DNA of 64,000 nucleotides, from positions 806,001 through 870,000 of the forward strand of contig NZ_RSEC01000036.1 of the NCBI RefSeq assembly GCF_003937945.1, written 5' to 3'. Positions within the stretch are counted from its first letter, which is position 1, and the number at the start of each line of letters is the position of its first letter. Shown piece by piece: positions 44,380-52,613 of the stretch. Under the pieces are notes generated by a model. The model was not told where the DNA came from. It was given only the letters and a program-made list of their open reading frames with translations, and ran no database searches. This DNA is from Amycolatopsis eburnea. Its GTDB lineage: Bacteria > Actinomycetota > Actinomycetes > Mycobacteriales > Pseudonocardiaceae. The translations under genes were made by a program, and so were the position numbers.

Positions 44380-45417
44380 ATGCCCCAGCCGAGGTCGTCG
44401 CGGCCGACCCAGCGCGACATCGCCGAGCTCGCCGGCGTTTCGATCACCACCGTCTCGCACGTGGTGAACGGGACGCGGGCGGTCGCCGAGGACACCAAAG
44501 CGGCCGTGCTGCGGGCGATCGAGACGACCGGCTACACCGGTGACGCGATCGCTCGTTCCCTGGTCACCGGCGGTACGCGGTCGATCGGGATGGCGATCTC
44601 GCTGGTCGCCAACCCGTACTTCGCGATGCTGATGCAGGCGATCGAGCGGGAGGCGTCGCTGCACGGGTACACCGTCCTGCTGGCCGACACGCACGACGCG
44701 GCGGACACCGAGCGTGACACGGTACGCGCGCTGCGCTCCCGGCGCGTCGACGGCCTGCTCATCACCCCGGCGCCCGGTGACGGGCCGGTGATCGGCGAGC
44801 TCGTGTCGCTGGACGTGCCGACGGTGCTCATCGACCGGCTGGCCACCCGCACCGACGTCGACCAGGTGGGCTCGGAGAACATCCAGGCGACGTCGGCGCT
44901 GACCGCGCACCTGGCGACGCTCGGGCACCGGCGGGTCGGGATGATCAGCGGCGCGCCCGGGCTGTCGACCAGCGAGGAGCGGGTGCTGGGCTACCGGCTG
45001 GGGCTGGGCCGGTCCGGGCTGACCTGGTCCTCCGACCTCGTGGCCTGCGGGAACTCGTCGCGCGAAGGCGGCGCGCTGGCGTTGAGCACGCTGCTGGCGC
45101 TGCCCGAGCCGCCGACCGCGCTGGTCGTCGGGAACGACAGCATGATGGTCGGGGTGCTGCACGAGGCGCGGCGGCGCGGGCTGCGGATCGGGCGCGACCT
45201 GCCGGTCGTGGTCTACGACGACGTCGAGTGGGCGGACCTGGTCGACCCGCCGCTCACGACGATGGCGCAGCCGATCGAGGAGATCGGCCGCCAGGCGGTC
45301 CGGCTCCTGCTGGCCCGCATCAACGACCCGGCGCGCAAGGCCGAGACGGTCCGGCTGGCACCCACCCTGCGTCACCGTGAGTCGTGCGGCTGCCCGCCGG
45401 TTCACTCACATCAGTGA
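44380..45417 (+). CDS. LacI family transcriptional repressor
   Basis: A 345-residue repressor. The helix-turn-helix and hinge are TQRDIAELAGVSITTVSHVVNGTRAVAEDTKAAVLRAIETTGYTGDAIARSL; the rest is a sugar-binding domain. ATG 44380 follows GGAAAGGA. It is divergent from the sugar ABC operon with a perfect operator between them, so it is almost certainly the operon's repressor, released by the imported sugar or its phosphate. Confidence 0.94.
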   Translation: MPQPRSSRPTQRDIAELAGVSITTVSHVVNGTRAVAEDTKAAVLRAIETTGYTGDAIARSLVTGGTRSIGMAISLVANPYFAMLMQAIEREASLHGYTVLLADTHDAADTERDTVRALRSRRVDGLLITPAPGDGPVIGELVSLDVPTVLIDRLATRTDVDQVGSENIQATSALTAHLATLGHRRVGMISGAPGLSTSEERVLGYRLGLGRSGLTWSSDLVACGNSSREGGALALSTLLALPEPPTALVVGNDSMMVGVLHEARRRGLRIGRDLPVVVYDDVEWADLVDPPLTTMAQPIEEIGRQAVRLLLARINDPARKAETVRLAPTLRHRESCGCPPVHSHQ

Positions 45418-45486
45418 TTCTGGAGTTTTGCCGTCATCTCGCGGGCGGTCAGCGGATACCTTTCGGCTGAGCGTCTGCGAGGGCAT

Positions 45487-46353
45487 ATGACGGCACTTTC
45501 GCCGGAGCTCCGGTTGTGGGACCCCCCGGTCACCTACCGGATCGGCGTCGCGATGGGTGTGCACGCGAACCCCTACTCGGGTGAGCTGCTGCGCGCCATC
45601 AGGGCGACCGCTGATCACGCGGGCTGCGACGTCGTGCTGGCGGACACCGAAGACGCGGTCGGCGAAGAAGCGGAGCTCGTCCGCGCGCTGCGGGCCGACC
45701 TGGTGGACGGCGTGCTGCTGGTCCCCTCGGCGGGCGACGAAGCGGTGATCAACGGGCTGGTCCGGATGGGCGTGCCGACGGTGCTGGTGGACCGGGTGGC
45801 CGCGCGCAACGACGTCGACCAGGTGGGCACGGAGAACGTGCACGCGGTGGCGTCGCTGGTCCGCCACCTGACGGCGGGACGGCACCGCAAGATCGGCCTG
45901 ATCTCGGGCGACGACGGCCAGGAAGTCAGCCGCGAGCGCGTCCGCGGCTACCGCCTCGGCCTCGAGCAGTCGGGCCTGCGTTTCAACCGCGAGCTGGTCG
46001 AAAGCGGCTTGTCGTCTTCGGGCGGCGCGGCCCGCGCGACGGCGAAGCTCCTGGACGGCTGGCCCTCCCCGACGGCGCTGGTGGTGGCGGACGAGTCGAT
46101 GCTGGTCGGCGTCCAGTACGAGGCCCACCGCCGCGGCATCCGCATCGGCTCGGAACTGGCGGTGGTGGGTTACGGCGACATGGACTGGGCCCGCCGGGTG
46201 AGCCCGGCGGTGACGACACTGGCCCAGCCGGTGGCCGAAATGGGGCGGCGGGCGGTGCAGCTGCTGATGTCGAGGATGGCGGACCCGGACCGGCCCCCGG
46301 AGTCGGTGTGGCTGACCCCGAAGTTCCTGCACGGCGCGTCCTGCGGGTGCTGA
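45487..46353 (+). CDS. LacI-type sugar-binding domain protein without DNA-binding domain
   Basis: A 288-residue protein that aligns end to end with the effector-binding half of the preceding LacI protein, for example DVDQVGTENVHA, HRKIGLISGDDGQ, ERVRGYRLGLEQSGL and a shared SCGC C-terminus. No helix-turn-helix precedes it: the frame begins MTALSPELRLWDPPVTYRIGVAMGVHANPY. There is no signal peptide. It looks like a tandem duplicate that lost its DNA-binding part, and could sense the sugar or form mixed dimers with the repressor. Confidence 0.88.
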   Translation: MTALSPELRLWDPPVTYRIGVAMGVHANPYSGELLRAIRATADHAGCDVVLADTEDAVGEEAELVRALRADLVDGVLLVPSAGDEAVINGLVRMGVPTVLVDRVAARNDVDQVGTENVHAVASLVRHLTAGRHRKIGLISGDDGQEVSRERVRGYRLGLEQSGLRFNRELVESGLSSSGGAARATAKLLDGWPSPTALVVADESMLVGVQYEAHRRGIRIGSELAVVGYGDMDWARRVSPAVTTLAQPVAEMGRRAVQLLMSRMADPDRPPESVWLTPKFLHGASCGC

Positions 46354-46359
46354 CGCCGG

Positions 46360-47346
46360 TCAGAGCGTCGCCGCCGCCTCCAGGAGCATCCAGCCGCCCA
46401 CCTGGACCGACAGGTCCCGCTCCGGCGCGTCGGCCGGCAACGGCCACGGCGCCGCGCGGTCCCAGTACGCGCTGAACACCGGCCCCGGCGCCGCGCCCGA
46501 CCAGCAGGCCTCCGCCGACGTCAGCACCAGCGACCGCGCCGTCGAGGCCTCCGGGCCCGGCAACGACCGGGCCGCCAACGCCAGGTACCGCGCCAGGATC
46601 GCCGCGAACAACCCGCCGTCGCCGCCGCCCTGGCCGCGGATCACGCCGTCCGGAGCGCAATGCTCGGCAACCGCTCGCACCGTCCGGGCCGCTGCGTCCA
46701 TTGAGGACAGTTCCAGGCAAGCGCCGAGGTAAACCCCTTGGCAGTAGGTGAAAATGTGCTTCACCAGCTCACCCGTGTCCGCACGGATCCCGTCCCACAC
46801 CAATCCGGACTCAGGATCGACCAAAGTGGACGAAAGCCAGTCGAGCATCGCCTGCGCGCGAGCGACGTTCCCCGACCGGGCGTGGAAGATCGCCGCGGGA
46901 CCGTTCGCCGGGGCGTTCTTGAAGTCGTCCCCCTTGCGCCACCAGATCCCACCCCCGGCCGCCGGTGTCCAGGCCGACAGCAGCTCGGTGTCGATCGCCG
47001 CCAGCGCGGGGCCGGTGTCGATGCCCAGCGCGGAAACCCGTTGCAGGGCCAGGCCGAGCCACGCCATGTCGTCGTAGTAGTCGTTCGTCCAGCGGCCGAA
47101 GTTGCGCAGCCGCACCGAACGCGCGAACGAGCGGATCACGGACAGCCGCGCCGGCGTTGGCGCGCGCAGCTGGGCGTCCACCAGCGTGTCCAGCAGGTGC
47201 GCCTGCCACCAGTAGTTCCAGTGCCAGTGCAGCCGCTGGCCGGGCGACGGGGGCCAGCCGCTGCGGCCGAGCGCCGTCGCGGGCAGGGCCCACACGCGGC
47301 GCAGGTGGCGGGAGGTCACCGCGCGTTCGGCGGCCGAGACGTCCAT
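46360..47346 (-). CDS. Glycoside hydrolase family 76-like protein
   Basis: A 328-residue helical-barrel protein resembling alpha-1,6-mannanases. The catalytic aspartate pair is in WTNDYYDDMAWLGLALQR; KGDDFKNAPANGPAAIFHAR and VWDGIRADTGELVKHIFTYCQGVYLG are other family blocks. No signal peptide is seen, so it may act inside the cell on imported or recycled glycans. It is divergent from the molybdopterin enzyme gene. Confidence 0.8.
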   Translation of the reverse strand: MDVSAAERAVTSRHLRRVWALPATALGRSGWPPSPGQRLHWHWNYWWQAHLLDTLVDAQLRAPTPARLSVIRSFARSVRLRNFGRWTNDYYDDMAWLGLALQRVSALGIDTGPALAAIDTELLSAWTPAAGGGIWWRKGDDFKNAPANGPAAIFHARSGNVARAQAMLDWLSSTLVDPESGLVWDGIRADTGELVKHIFTYCQGVYLGACLELSSMDAAARTVRAVAEHCAPDGVIRGQGGGDGGLFAAILARYLALAARSLPGPEASTARSLVLTSAEACWSGAAPGPVFSAYWDRAAPWPLPADAPERDLSVQVGGWMLLEAAATL

Positions 47347-47370
47347 GGCGCAATCGTGCCTTGCCCCTCG

Positions 47371-47388
47371 ACATACCGCTCGGTATGT
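47371..47388. promoter_or_regulatory. TetR-type operator before the molybdopterin enzyme
   Basis: ACATACCG and CGGTATGT are perfect arms around CT, ending nine bases before the enzyme's ATG and 25 bases from the divergent GH76 start. The form is typical of TetR-family sites. No TetR gene is encoded within 30 kb in this window. Confidence 0.75.
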
Positions 47389-47397
47389 TCAGTGGTC

Positions 47398-49536
47398 ATG
47401 ACGACCGCTCACGTCACCTGCCCGCTGTGCGAAGCCACCTGCGGCCTCGAGGTCACCCTGGACGAGAACCAGCAGGTCACCCGCGTGCAGGGGGATGACC
47501 AGGACGTCTTCTCGAAGGGGTACATCTGCCCGAAGGGCGCCTCGCTCGGCGCGCTGCACCACGACCCCGACCGGCTGACCGCGCCGCTGCTCAAGCGCGA
47601 CGGCGAGTTCGTCGAGGTCAGCTGGCAGGAGGCCTACGACGAGATCGCGCGCCGCCTCCCGCCGATCATCGAGGAGCACGGCCGGGACGCCGTCGCCGTG
47701 TACGCGGGCAACCCCGGCGTGCACAACATCGCGCTGACGCTCTACGGCCGCGTGCTCTACAAAGCCTTGGGCACCAAGAACTTCTACAGCGCGACCTCCG
47801 TCGACCAGATGCCGAAGCACTACTCGTCCGGCACCATGTTCGGCGACCCGCTCGCCATCCCCGTGCCCGACCTCGACCGCACCCAGCACCTGCTCGTGCT
47901 GGGCGCCAACCCGCTCGTCTCCAACGGCAGCCTGATGACCGCGCCGGACATCCGCGGGCGGCTGCGCGGGATCCGGGACCGCGGCGGCAAGATCGTCGTC
48001 GTCGACCCGCGGCGCACGCGCACCGCCGCGTTCGCCGACGAGCACCACCCGATCCGCCCCGGCACCGACGCCTTCCTGCTGTTCGCGCTGGTCAACGTCC
48101 TGTTCGAGGAGGACCGCGTCACCCCGGGACGCCTCGCCGAGCACCTCGACGGCCTCGACGACGTCCGCGAGCTGGCCCGGTCGTTCACCCCCGAAGCCGT
48201 CGCGCCGCGCACCGGCATCGCCGCCGGCGAGATCCGCCGCATGGCGCGGGAGCTGGCCGACGCCGAAAACGCCGTGGTCTACGGCCGGATCGGCACCACG
48301 ACCCAGGCGTTCGGGACCATCGCGAGCTGGCTGGTCGACGTCCTCAACGTCCTCACCGGCAACCTCGACGAGCCGGGCGGCGCGATGTTCCCGCTGGCCG
48401 CCTGCCAGCCGACCGGGAACCGGCGGCCGTTCAAGGTCGGGCGCTGGCACAGCCGCGTGCGCGGGTACCCCGAGGTCGTCGGGGAACTGCCGGTCGCGAC
48501 CCTCGCCGACGAGATCGAAAGCCCCGGCGAAGGCCAGGTCCGCGCGCTGATCACGGTCAGCGGCAACCCGTGCCTGAGCACGCCGAACGCGGGGCGCCTG
48601 ACCCAGGCGCTGGGCAACCTCGACTTCATGATCTCGGTCGACGTCTACCTCAACGAGACCTCGCGCCAGGCCGACGTCGTCCTGCCCGGGCCGTCGCCGC
48701 TCGAACGCCCGCACTTCGACCTGGCCTTCTACCAGCTGTCGGTGCGCAACGTCGCCAACTGGACGCCCGCGACCTTGCCGTCGGCGCTGCCCCAGGAGTG
48801 GGAGACGATGCTGCGCCTCACCGGCATAGTCGCCGGCCAGGGCCCCGAGGCGGACGTCGCCGCGCTCGATGACTTCGTCGCCGCCGATGTCGCCCGCCGC
48901 GCCGGGCTGGAAGTCACCCACGACCGCACCGGGCCCGCCCGGCTGGTCGACCTGATGCTGCGCGCGGGTCCGTACGACGTCACACTGGCCGACCTCGAAG
49001 CGGCGCCGCACGGGATGGACTTCGGGCCGCTGAAGCCGCGGATCCCCGAGGTGCTCTGCACCGCGTCCGGCCGGATCGAGCTGGCGCCGGAACCCGTCGT
49101 CAAGGACGTCCCGCGCCTGCGCGACGAGCTGGCGAAGCCGGTGGACGACGGCCTCGTGCTGATCGGGCGGCGGCACCTGAGCTCCAACAACTCGTGGATG
49201 CACAACCTGGCGCCACTGGTCCGCGGCGGCAACCGCTGCACGGTGCAGGTCCACCCCGCCGACGCGGCCCGCCTGGGCCTCACCGACGGCGGCCTCGCGG
49301 CGGTGACGTCCCGAGCCGGCAAGCTCGAGGCGCCGGTGGAGATCACCGACGAGATCCGCCAGGGCGTGATCAGCATCCCCCACGGCTGGGGCCACGACGT
49401 CGACGGCGCGCGGACGCGGGTGGCGCGCGCGAACCCCGGCGTCAACTCGAACCTGGTCGCCGACGAAACGCTCCTCGACGTGCCGTCGGGGACGTCGGTG
49501 CTCAACGGCATCCCGGTGGAGGTCGCGCCGGCCTGA
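47398..49536 (+). CDS. Molybdopterin oxidoreductase (formate dehydrogenase/nitrate reductase superfamily)
   Basis: A 712-residue enzyme binding a 4Fe-4S cluster and bis-molybdopterin guanine dinucleotide. Cluster cysteines are C8, C11, C15 and C44 (CPLCEATC, YICPKG). Cofactor-binding blocks include LVLGANPLVSNGS, VVDPRRTRTAAFADEH, GNPCLSTPNAGRL, the QADVVLPGPSPLERP region and the C-terminal domain with RHLSSNNSWMHN, VQVHPADAARLGL and ISIPHGWGHD. No Tat signal is present, so it is cytoplasmic. The metal-ligand region reads SATSVDQMPKHYSS, with no Cys or Sec. No partner subunits adjoin it. Confidence 0.9.
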   Translation: MTTAHVTCPLCEATCGLEVTLDENQQVTRVQGDDQDVFSKGYICPKGASLGALHHDPDRLTAPLLKRDGEFVEVSWQEAYDEIARRLPPIIEEHGRDAVAVYAGNPGVHNIALTLYGRVLYKALGTKNFYSATSVDQMPKHYSSGTMFGDPLAIPVPDLDRTQHLLVLGANPLVSNGSLMTAPDIRGRLRGIRDRGGKIVVVDPRRTRTAAFADEHHPIRPGTDAFLLFALVNVLFEEDRVTPGRLAEHLDGLDDVRELARSFTPEAVAPRTGIAAGEIRRMARELADAENAVVYGRIGTTTQAFGTIASWLVDVLNVLTGNLDEPGGAMFPLAACQPTGNRRPFKVGRWHSRVRGYPEVVGELPVATLADEIESPGEGQVRALITVSGNPCLSTPNAGRLTQALGNLDFMISVDVYLNETSRQADVVLPGPSPLERPHFDLAFYQLSVRNVANWTPATLPSALPQEWETMLRLTGIVAGQGPEADVAALDDFVAADVARRAGLEVTHDRTGPARLVDLMLRAGPYDVTLADLEAAPHGMDFGPLKPRIPEVLCTASGRIELAPEPVVKDVPRLRDELAKPVDDGLVLIGRRHLSSNNSWMHNLAPLVRGGNRCTVQVHPADAARLGLTDGGLAAVTSRAGKLEAPVEITDEIRQGVISIPHGWGHDVDGARTRVARANPGVNSNLVADETLLDVPSGTSVLNGIPVEVAPA

Positions 49537-49578
49537 CGCTTGACAGCGGTGCGGAGCCGAGTGCATCCTCAGCGTCGC

Positions 49579-49594
49579 ATGTTTACGTGAACAT
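49579..49594. promoter_or_regulatory. Operator-like inverted repeat before the GH5 gene
   Basis: ATGTT and AACAT flank TACGTG in a nearly perfect 16-bp palindrome centred on ACGT, ten bases before the GH5 ATG. Sites like this are bound by LacI-type carbohydrate regulators; the regulator here is unknown. Confidence 0.5.
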
Positions 49595-49604
49595 CGGAGT
49601 TCGC

Positions 49605-50573
49605 ATGACCCGTTGTCTGCACGCCGCCATGATCGCCGTCCTCGCGCTGGCCCTCCTCGCCGTCCCGCAGGCTTCCGCCGCCACGAACGCCTTCCGCGGC
49701 GTGAACTGGGCCGACGCCCGCGACAACTACGTCGACGGCTGGGTCATCCCGACCGGCCTCACCGCCGGGGACAGCTACGACACCGTCCGCACGAAGGCGG
49801 ACGGCATCCTCACCGGCTTCCAGCAGCAGCTCGGCGCGAACACCGTGCGCCTGCCGATCAACCCGCAGAGCGTGAACTCGGACTGGTGGGCCCGGTACAA
49901 GGGCGCCGCCGACTCCGCGCTGGCGCACGGCATGAAGGTCGTTTTCGGCTACTGGGAAGCGAACAAGGACGGCTTCGTCGACGACGTGACCGCGTGGAAC
50001 ACCATGTGGGACCGGGTCACCGCGGACTACGGCGGCAATTCCGGTGTCTACTTCGAGCCGATGAACGAGCCGTTCGGCTACAGCCTGAGCGCCTGGGTTT
50101 TCCTGTGCTCGACCTGGCTGTCCCGGCATTCGGCCATCCCGCGCGGCCGGGTCCTGATCAGCGGGACCGGCTACAACGACAACGTCACCGGGGTCGGCGC
50201 GGCGAGCGCGTTGAACGGAACGCTGCTGTCGCTGCACTTCTACGGCTTCTGGGCGTCGGACACGACCCGCGCGGCGTGGACGGCCAACCTCAGCAACCGG
50301 CTCGGCGCGTACTCGTCCCGGACCGTCATCGACGAAGCTGGCGCGCCGATGACGACCGGGCTCGACTACTCGGCGGGCCACCAGGACGGCAACAACTTCA
50401 CCGCCTACTTCGCCGCCACGACGGATCTGGCGCGGTCGCGGCAGATGGGCGTCGTCTACTGGCCCGGCCTGCGTTCGGGCGACCCGTACTCGATCACCCG
50501 GCAGAGCGGCAGCGGCCTGGCGACGAACAACGCGTCGGGCGTGGTGCAGCTGCGCTGGGGCTGGGGGCTGTAG
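49605..50573 (+). CDS. Secreted glycoside hydrolase family 5 (cellulase-like)
   Basis: A 322-residue exported TIM-barrel glycosidase. The signal peptide is about residues 1-26 (MIAVLALALLAVPQASAA). The acid/base glutamate is in YFEPMNEPFGY and the nucleophile in TVIDEAGAPM; FRGVNWADARDN at the N-terminus and LSLHFYGFW add family strands. It cleaves beta-glucans or mannans. ATG 49605 follows CGGAG. It has no carbohydrate-binding module, and its stop abuts the TrmH gene's stop. Confidence 0.88.
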   Translation: MTRCLHAAMIAVLALALLAVPQASAATNAFRGVNWADARDNYVDGWVIPTGLTAGDSYDTVRTKADGILTGFQQQLGANTVRLPINPQSVNSDWWARYKGAADSALAHGMKVVFGYWEANKDGFVDDVTAWNTMWDRVTADYGGNSGVYFEPMNEPFGYSLSAWVFLCSTWLSRHSAIPRGRVLISGTGYNDNVTGVGAASALNGTLLSLHFYGFWASDTTRAAWTANLSNRLGAYSSRTVIDEAGAPMTTGLDYSAGHQDGNNFTAYFAATTDLARSRQMGVVYWPGLRSGDPYSITRQSGSGLATNNASGVVQLRWGWGL

Positions 50574-51230
50574 CTACCAGGCCGTCGACAGGTCGGCGTG
50601 CTGCCGGATCCAGGCGTGCATGACGATCCCGGCCGCGACCCCCGCGTTGATCGACCGGGTGGTGCCGAACTGGGCGATCGACACGACCAGTGACGCGGCT
50701 TCCTGCGCCGGCTCGCTCAGCCCGGGGCCTTCCTGGCCGAAGAGGAGCACGCACTCGCGCGGGAGGTCGGCCGTCTCGACCGGCTGCGAACCGGGCGTGT
50801 TGTCGACCGCGACGACGGCGAGCCCGCGCTCGGCGGCGTAGGTCACGAGCCCGGAGACGTCGTCGTGGTGGCGCAGGTGCTGGTAGCGGTCGGTCACCAT
50901 GGCGCCGCGCCGGTTCCAGCGGCGGCGGCCGACGATGTGCACCTCGGCCGCGGCGAACGCGTTGGCCGTGCGCACCACGGTGCCGATGTTGTGGTCGTGC
51001 TGGAAGTTCTCGATGGCGACGTGGAACGGGTGCCGCCGCCGGTCCACATCGGACACGATGGCCTCGCGGCGCCAGTACCGGTAGGCGTCGACGACGTTTC
51101 GGCGGTCGCCTTCACGCAGCAGTTCCGGGTCGTACTGCTCGCCGGTGGGCCAGTCGCCGGGCCACGGGCCGACGCCGACCTCTTCGCGGCTCACCCACTC
51201 GGTGGGTCCGGCGTCGGGGGAGGTGGTCAC
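50574..51230 (-). CDS. TrmH/SpoU family RNA methyltransferase
   Basis: A 218-residue SPOUT-class 2'-O-ribose methyltransferase with the three knot motifs: NIGTVVRTANAFAAAEVHIVG, LLFGQEGPGLS and VSIAQFGTTRSINAGVAAGIVMHAW. It modifies tRNA or rRNA using S-adenosylmethionine; the target nucleotide is not determinable here. A long N-terminal extension (about 60 residues) precedes the core. From memory, mycobacteria have a homologue near pyrE and clpB, in line with the gene order here. Confidence 0.92.
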   Translation of the reverse strand: MTTSPDAGPTEWVSREEVGVGPWPGDWPTGEQYDPELLREGDRRNVVDAYRYWRREAIVSDVDRRRHPFHVAIENFQHDHNIGTVVRTANAFAAAEVHIVGRRRWNRRGAMVTDRYQHLRHHDDVSGLVTYAAERGLAVVAVDNTPGSQPVETADLPRECVLLFGQEGPGLSEPAQEAASLVVSIAQFGTTRSINAGVAAGIVMHAWIRQHADLSTAW

Positions 51231-51244
51231 CCCCCGATTGTCGC

Positions 51245-51637
51245 TCAGACGGGGTGGACCGGGCGCGCGTGGGTTTCTTCGCCGTCGTGGCGGTGGCGGT
51301 GGCGCTGGTACACGCCGACGTACGACAGCACCAGCAGGGTCAGCGCGAAGGCGGCGATCACCGGGAGGAACGAGCGCGGGAAGAGCGTGTCGTAGAAGTA
51401 GTAGGCGTTGAAGCCGCCGGGCAGGTCACCGAGACCCTGCTGGTGGCGGAAGTAGTTCTCGAGCGCGGTCAGCGGGCACGGGATCGGGGTGACGTTGACC
51501 AGCACGCCCCAGATGGCGAAGAAGACGTGGACGAAGACGACCTTCGGCCAGCGCCACGCCAGGAAGCCGCCGAGGCCGATGAAGACCAGGGCCAGGATGT
51601 GCACCAGCACCGTCGCGTCGGCCAGGAACCTCGCCAT
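51245..51637 (-). CDS. DUF2784 membrane protein
   Basis: A 130-residue membrane protein with three or four hydrophobic segments: ADATVLVHILALVFIGLGGFLAW, VVFVHVFFAIWGVLVNVTPIPCPLTALENYFR and SFLPVIAAFALTLLVLSYVGVY. The PIPCPLTALEN motif and length match DUF2784. A GTG lies directly before the ATG, preceded by AAGGGGGCGG. Function unknown. Confidence 0.85.
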   Translation of the reverse strand: MARFLADATVLVHILALVFIGLGGFLAWRWPKVVFVHVFFAIWGVLVNVTPIPCPLTALENYFRHQQGLGDLPGGFNAYYFYDTLFPRSFLPVIAAFALTLLVLSYVGVYQRHRHRHDGEETHARPVHPV

Positions 51638-51748
51638 CACCCGCCCCCTTCCCCGAACCCCCTACCAGCGACTTTACTCCGCTGATCGGGTCCGGCCGCC
51701 CTGAAGAGTGCCCCGGTGTGTGATGTTTAACCCACCGGAGCAACCCGT

Positions 51749-51892
51749 TCACCTGGGCGGTGACGGCGGCGTTACACCCGGTGGGAATTCCGGCGGGCGC
51801 TTCGCGGGGTACTGCGTCGGCTCCTCGTGCGGGTACTGCTCCGGCTTCTCCCGGTCGGGCTTCGTCCAGTCCGGCTGCGGCTCCTCCTCCAT
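51749..51892 (-). CDS. Small acidic proline-rich protein (47 residues)
   Basis: A short frame beginning MEEEPQPDWTKPDREKPEQ and ending GVTPPSPPR, rich in Pro, Glu and Lys with no hydrophobic segment; probably disordered. It starts 21 bases after the AmaP-like gene on the same strand, so could be the last gene of the envelope-stress operon. Codon choice is typical of neighbours. No family recognised. Confidence 0.5.
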   Translation of the reverse strand: MEEEPQPDWTKPDREKPEQYPHEEPTQYPAKRPPEFPPGVTPPSPPR

Positions 51893-51913
51893 GGACCCGA
51901 CGGTACGCCGGGG

Positions 51914-52471
51914 TCAGCGCGCCCGGACCCCGGATTTCGCCGTCAGCCGAATTTCCAGCCGCACGGGCAGGTCCTCGACTTCGAGGGCCTGCTTCAACCG
52001 CGGCACGGCGTGGCCGGTGATGCTCTCCCGGATCGCGGTGGCATCGGCGTCGCGGTCGGTGGTGACGACGAGGAAGAGTTCCGGCGCGTCCCGCGGCCCG
52101 GACAGCCAGGCCGACGCGGCCCGGACGCCGTCGTAACCCTCGACGTCGGCGGCCACGGGCGCGGCGGCCGCGCTCGAGTCGAGGACGGTGACGCCGGTGT
52201 CCCGCTCGTCCCGCCAGGCGACGCTCTTCGGCCGCCGGAACGCCTGCGCGGCCAGCCACCGCAGGCAGAGCAGGCCGAGGAGCGTCGCGACGGCGATCGC
52301 GACCCAGAACACCCAGGTCGGCGGCGCGGCGGCGCCGGGCACGAGCGGCGCGGCCGGGTCGAGCAGGCGGAGCCGCCCGAAGTGCGTGGCGACGGCGAAC
52401 CCGCCACCGGCGAGGAGCAGCAGCCCGACGAGGGCGAGAAGGCTGCGGTTGAGCCCAGCAGGCCGGTTCAT
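51914..52471 (-). CDS. AmaP-like alkaline shock membrane anchor protein
   Basis: A 185-residue membrane protein with two N-terminal membrane segments (LLALVGLLLLAGGGFAVA, WVFWVAIAVATLLGLLCLRWLA) and a C-terminal cytoplasmic domain ending in VRLEIRLTAKSGVRAR. Layout and operon place match AmaP, which anchors Asp23 proteins to the membrane in Firmicutes. It is last of the large genes in the operon and is separated from the DUF6286-like gene by repeat family D. Confidence 0.75.
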   Translation of the reverse strand: MNRPAGLNRSLLALVGLLLLAGGGFAVATHFGRLRLLDPAAPLVPGAAAPPTWVFWVAIAVATLLGLLCLRWLAAQAFRRPKSVAWRDERDTGVTVLDSSAAAAPVAADVEGYDGVRAASAWLSGPRDAPELFLVVTTDRDADATAIRESITGHAVPRLKQALEVEDLPVRLEIRLTAKSGVRAR

Positions 52472-52519
52472 CGCGCACCCCCTCGCTCGCGACCTCGCAC
52501 CGCCGCGCCCGCTCCCGAG

Positions 52520-52602
52520 CGCCCCAATGTGGCGTTCGGTGCGTCAGACGCACCCAATGTGGCGTTCGGTGCGCTGGACGCAACCAACGCCACATTGGGG
52601 CG
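52520..52602. repeat. Repeat family D: two direct and one inverted copy
   Basis: CCCAATGTGGCGTTCGGTGC occurs at 52523 and 52553; a 17-base inverted arm at 52586-52602 (AACGCCACATTGGGGCG) complements the sequence at 52520-52536. The outer pair forms a perfect 17-bp stem and the middle copy can compete. It fills most of the 142-base gap between two genes of the Asp23 operon. Confidence 0.9.
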
Positions 52603-52613
52603 TTTGGGGCCGT

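Noticed and set aside
46738..47397. N-terminal extension of the molybdopterin enzyme back to 46738
   Set aside because: The frame is open but runs through the divergent GH76 gene. The cluster-binding CPLC motif must be near the N-terminus, and ATG 47398 places it at residue 8.
51708..52136. Plus-strand frame opposite the AmaP-like gene beginning MPRCVMFNPPEQP
   Set aside because: No ribosome binding site, and the C-terminal part is an antisense reading of the AmaP-like gene. The minus-strand 47-residue frame is better formed.
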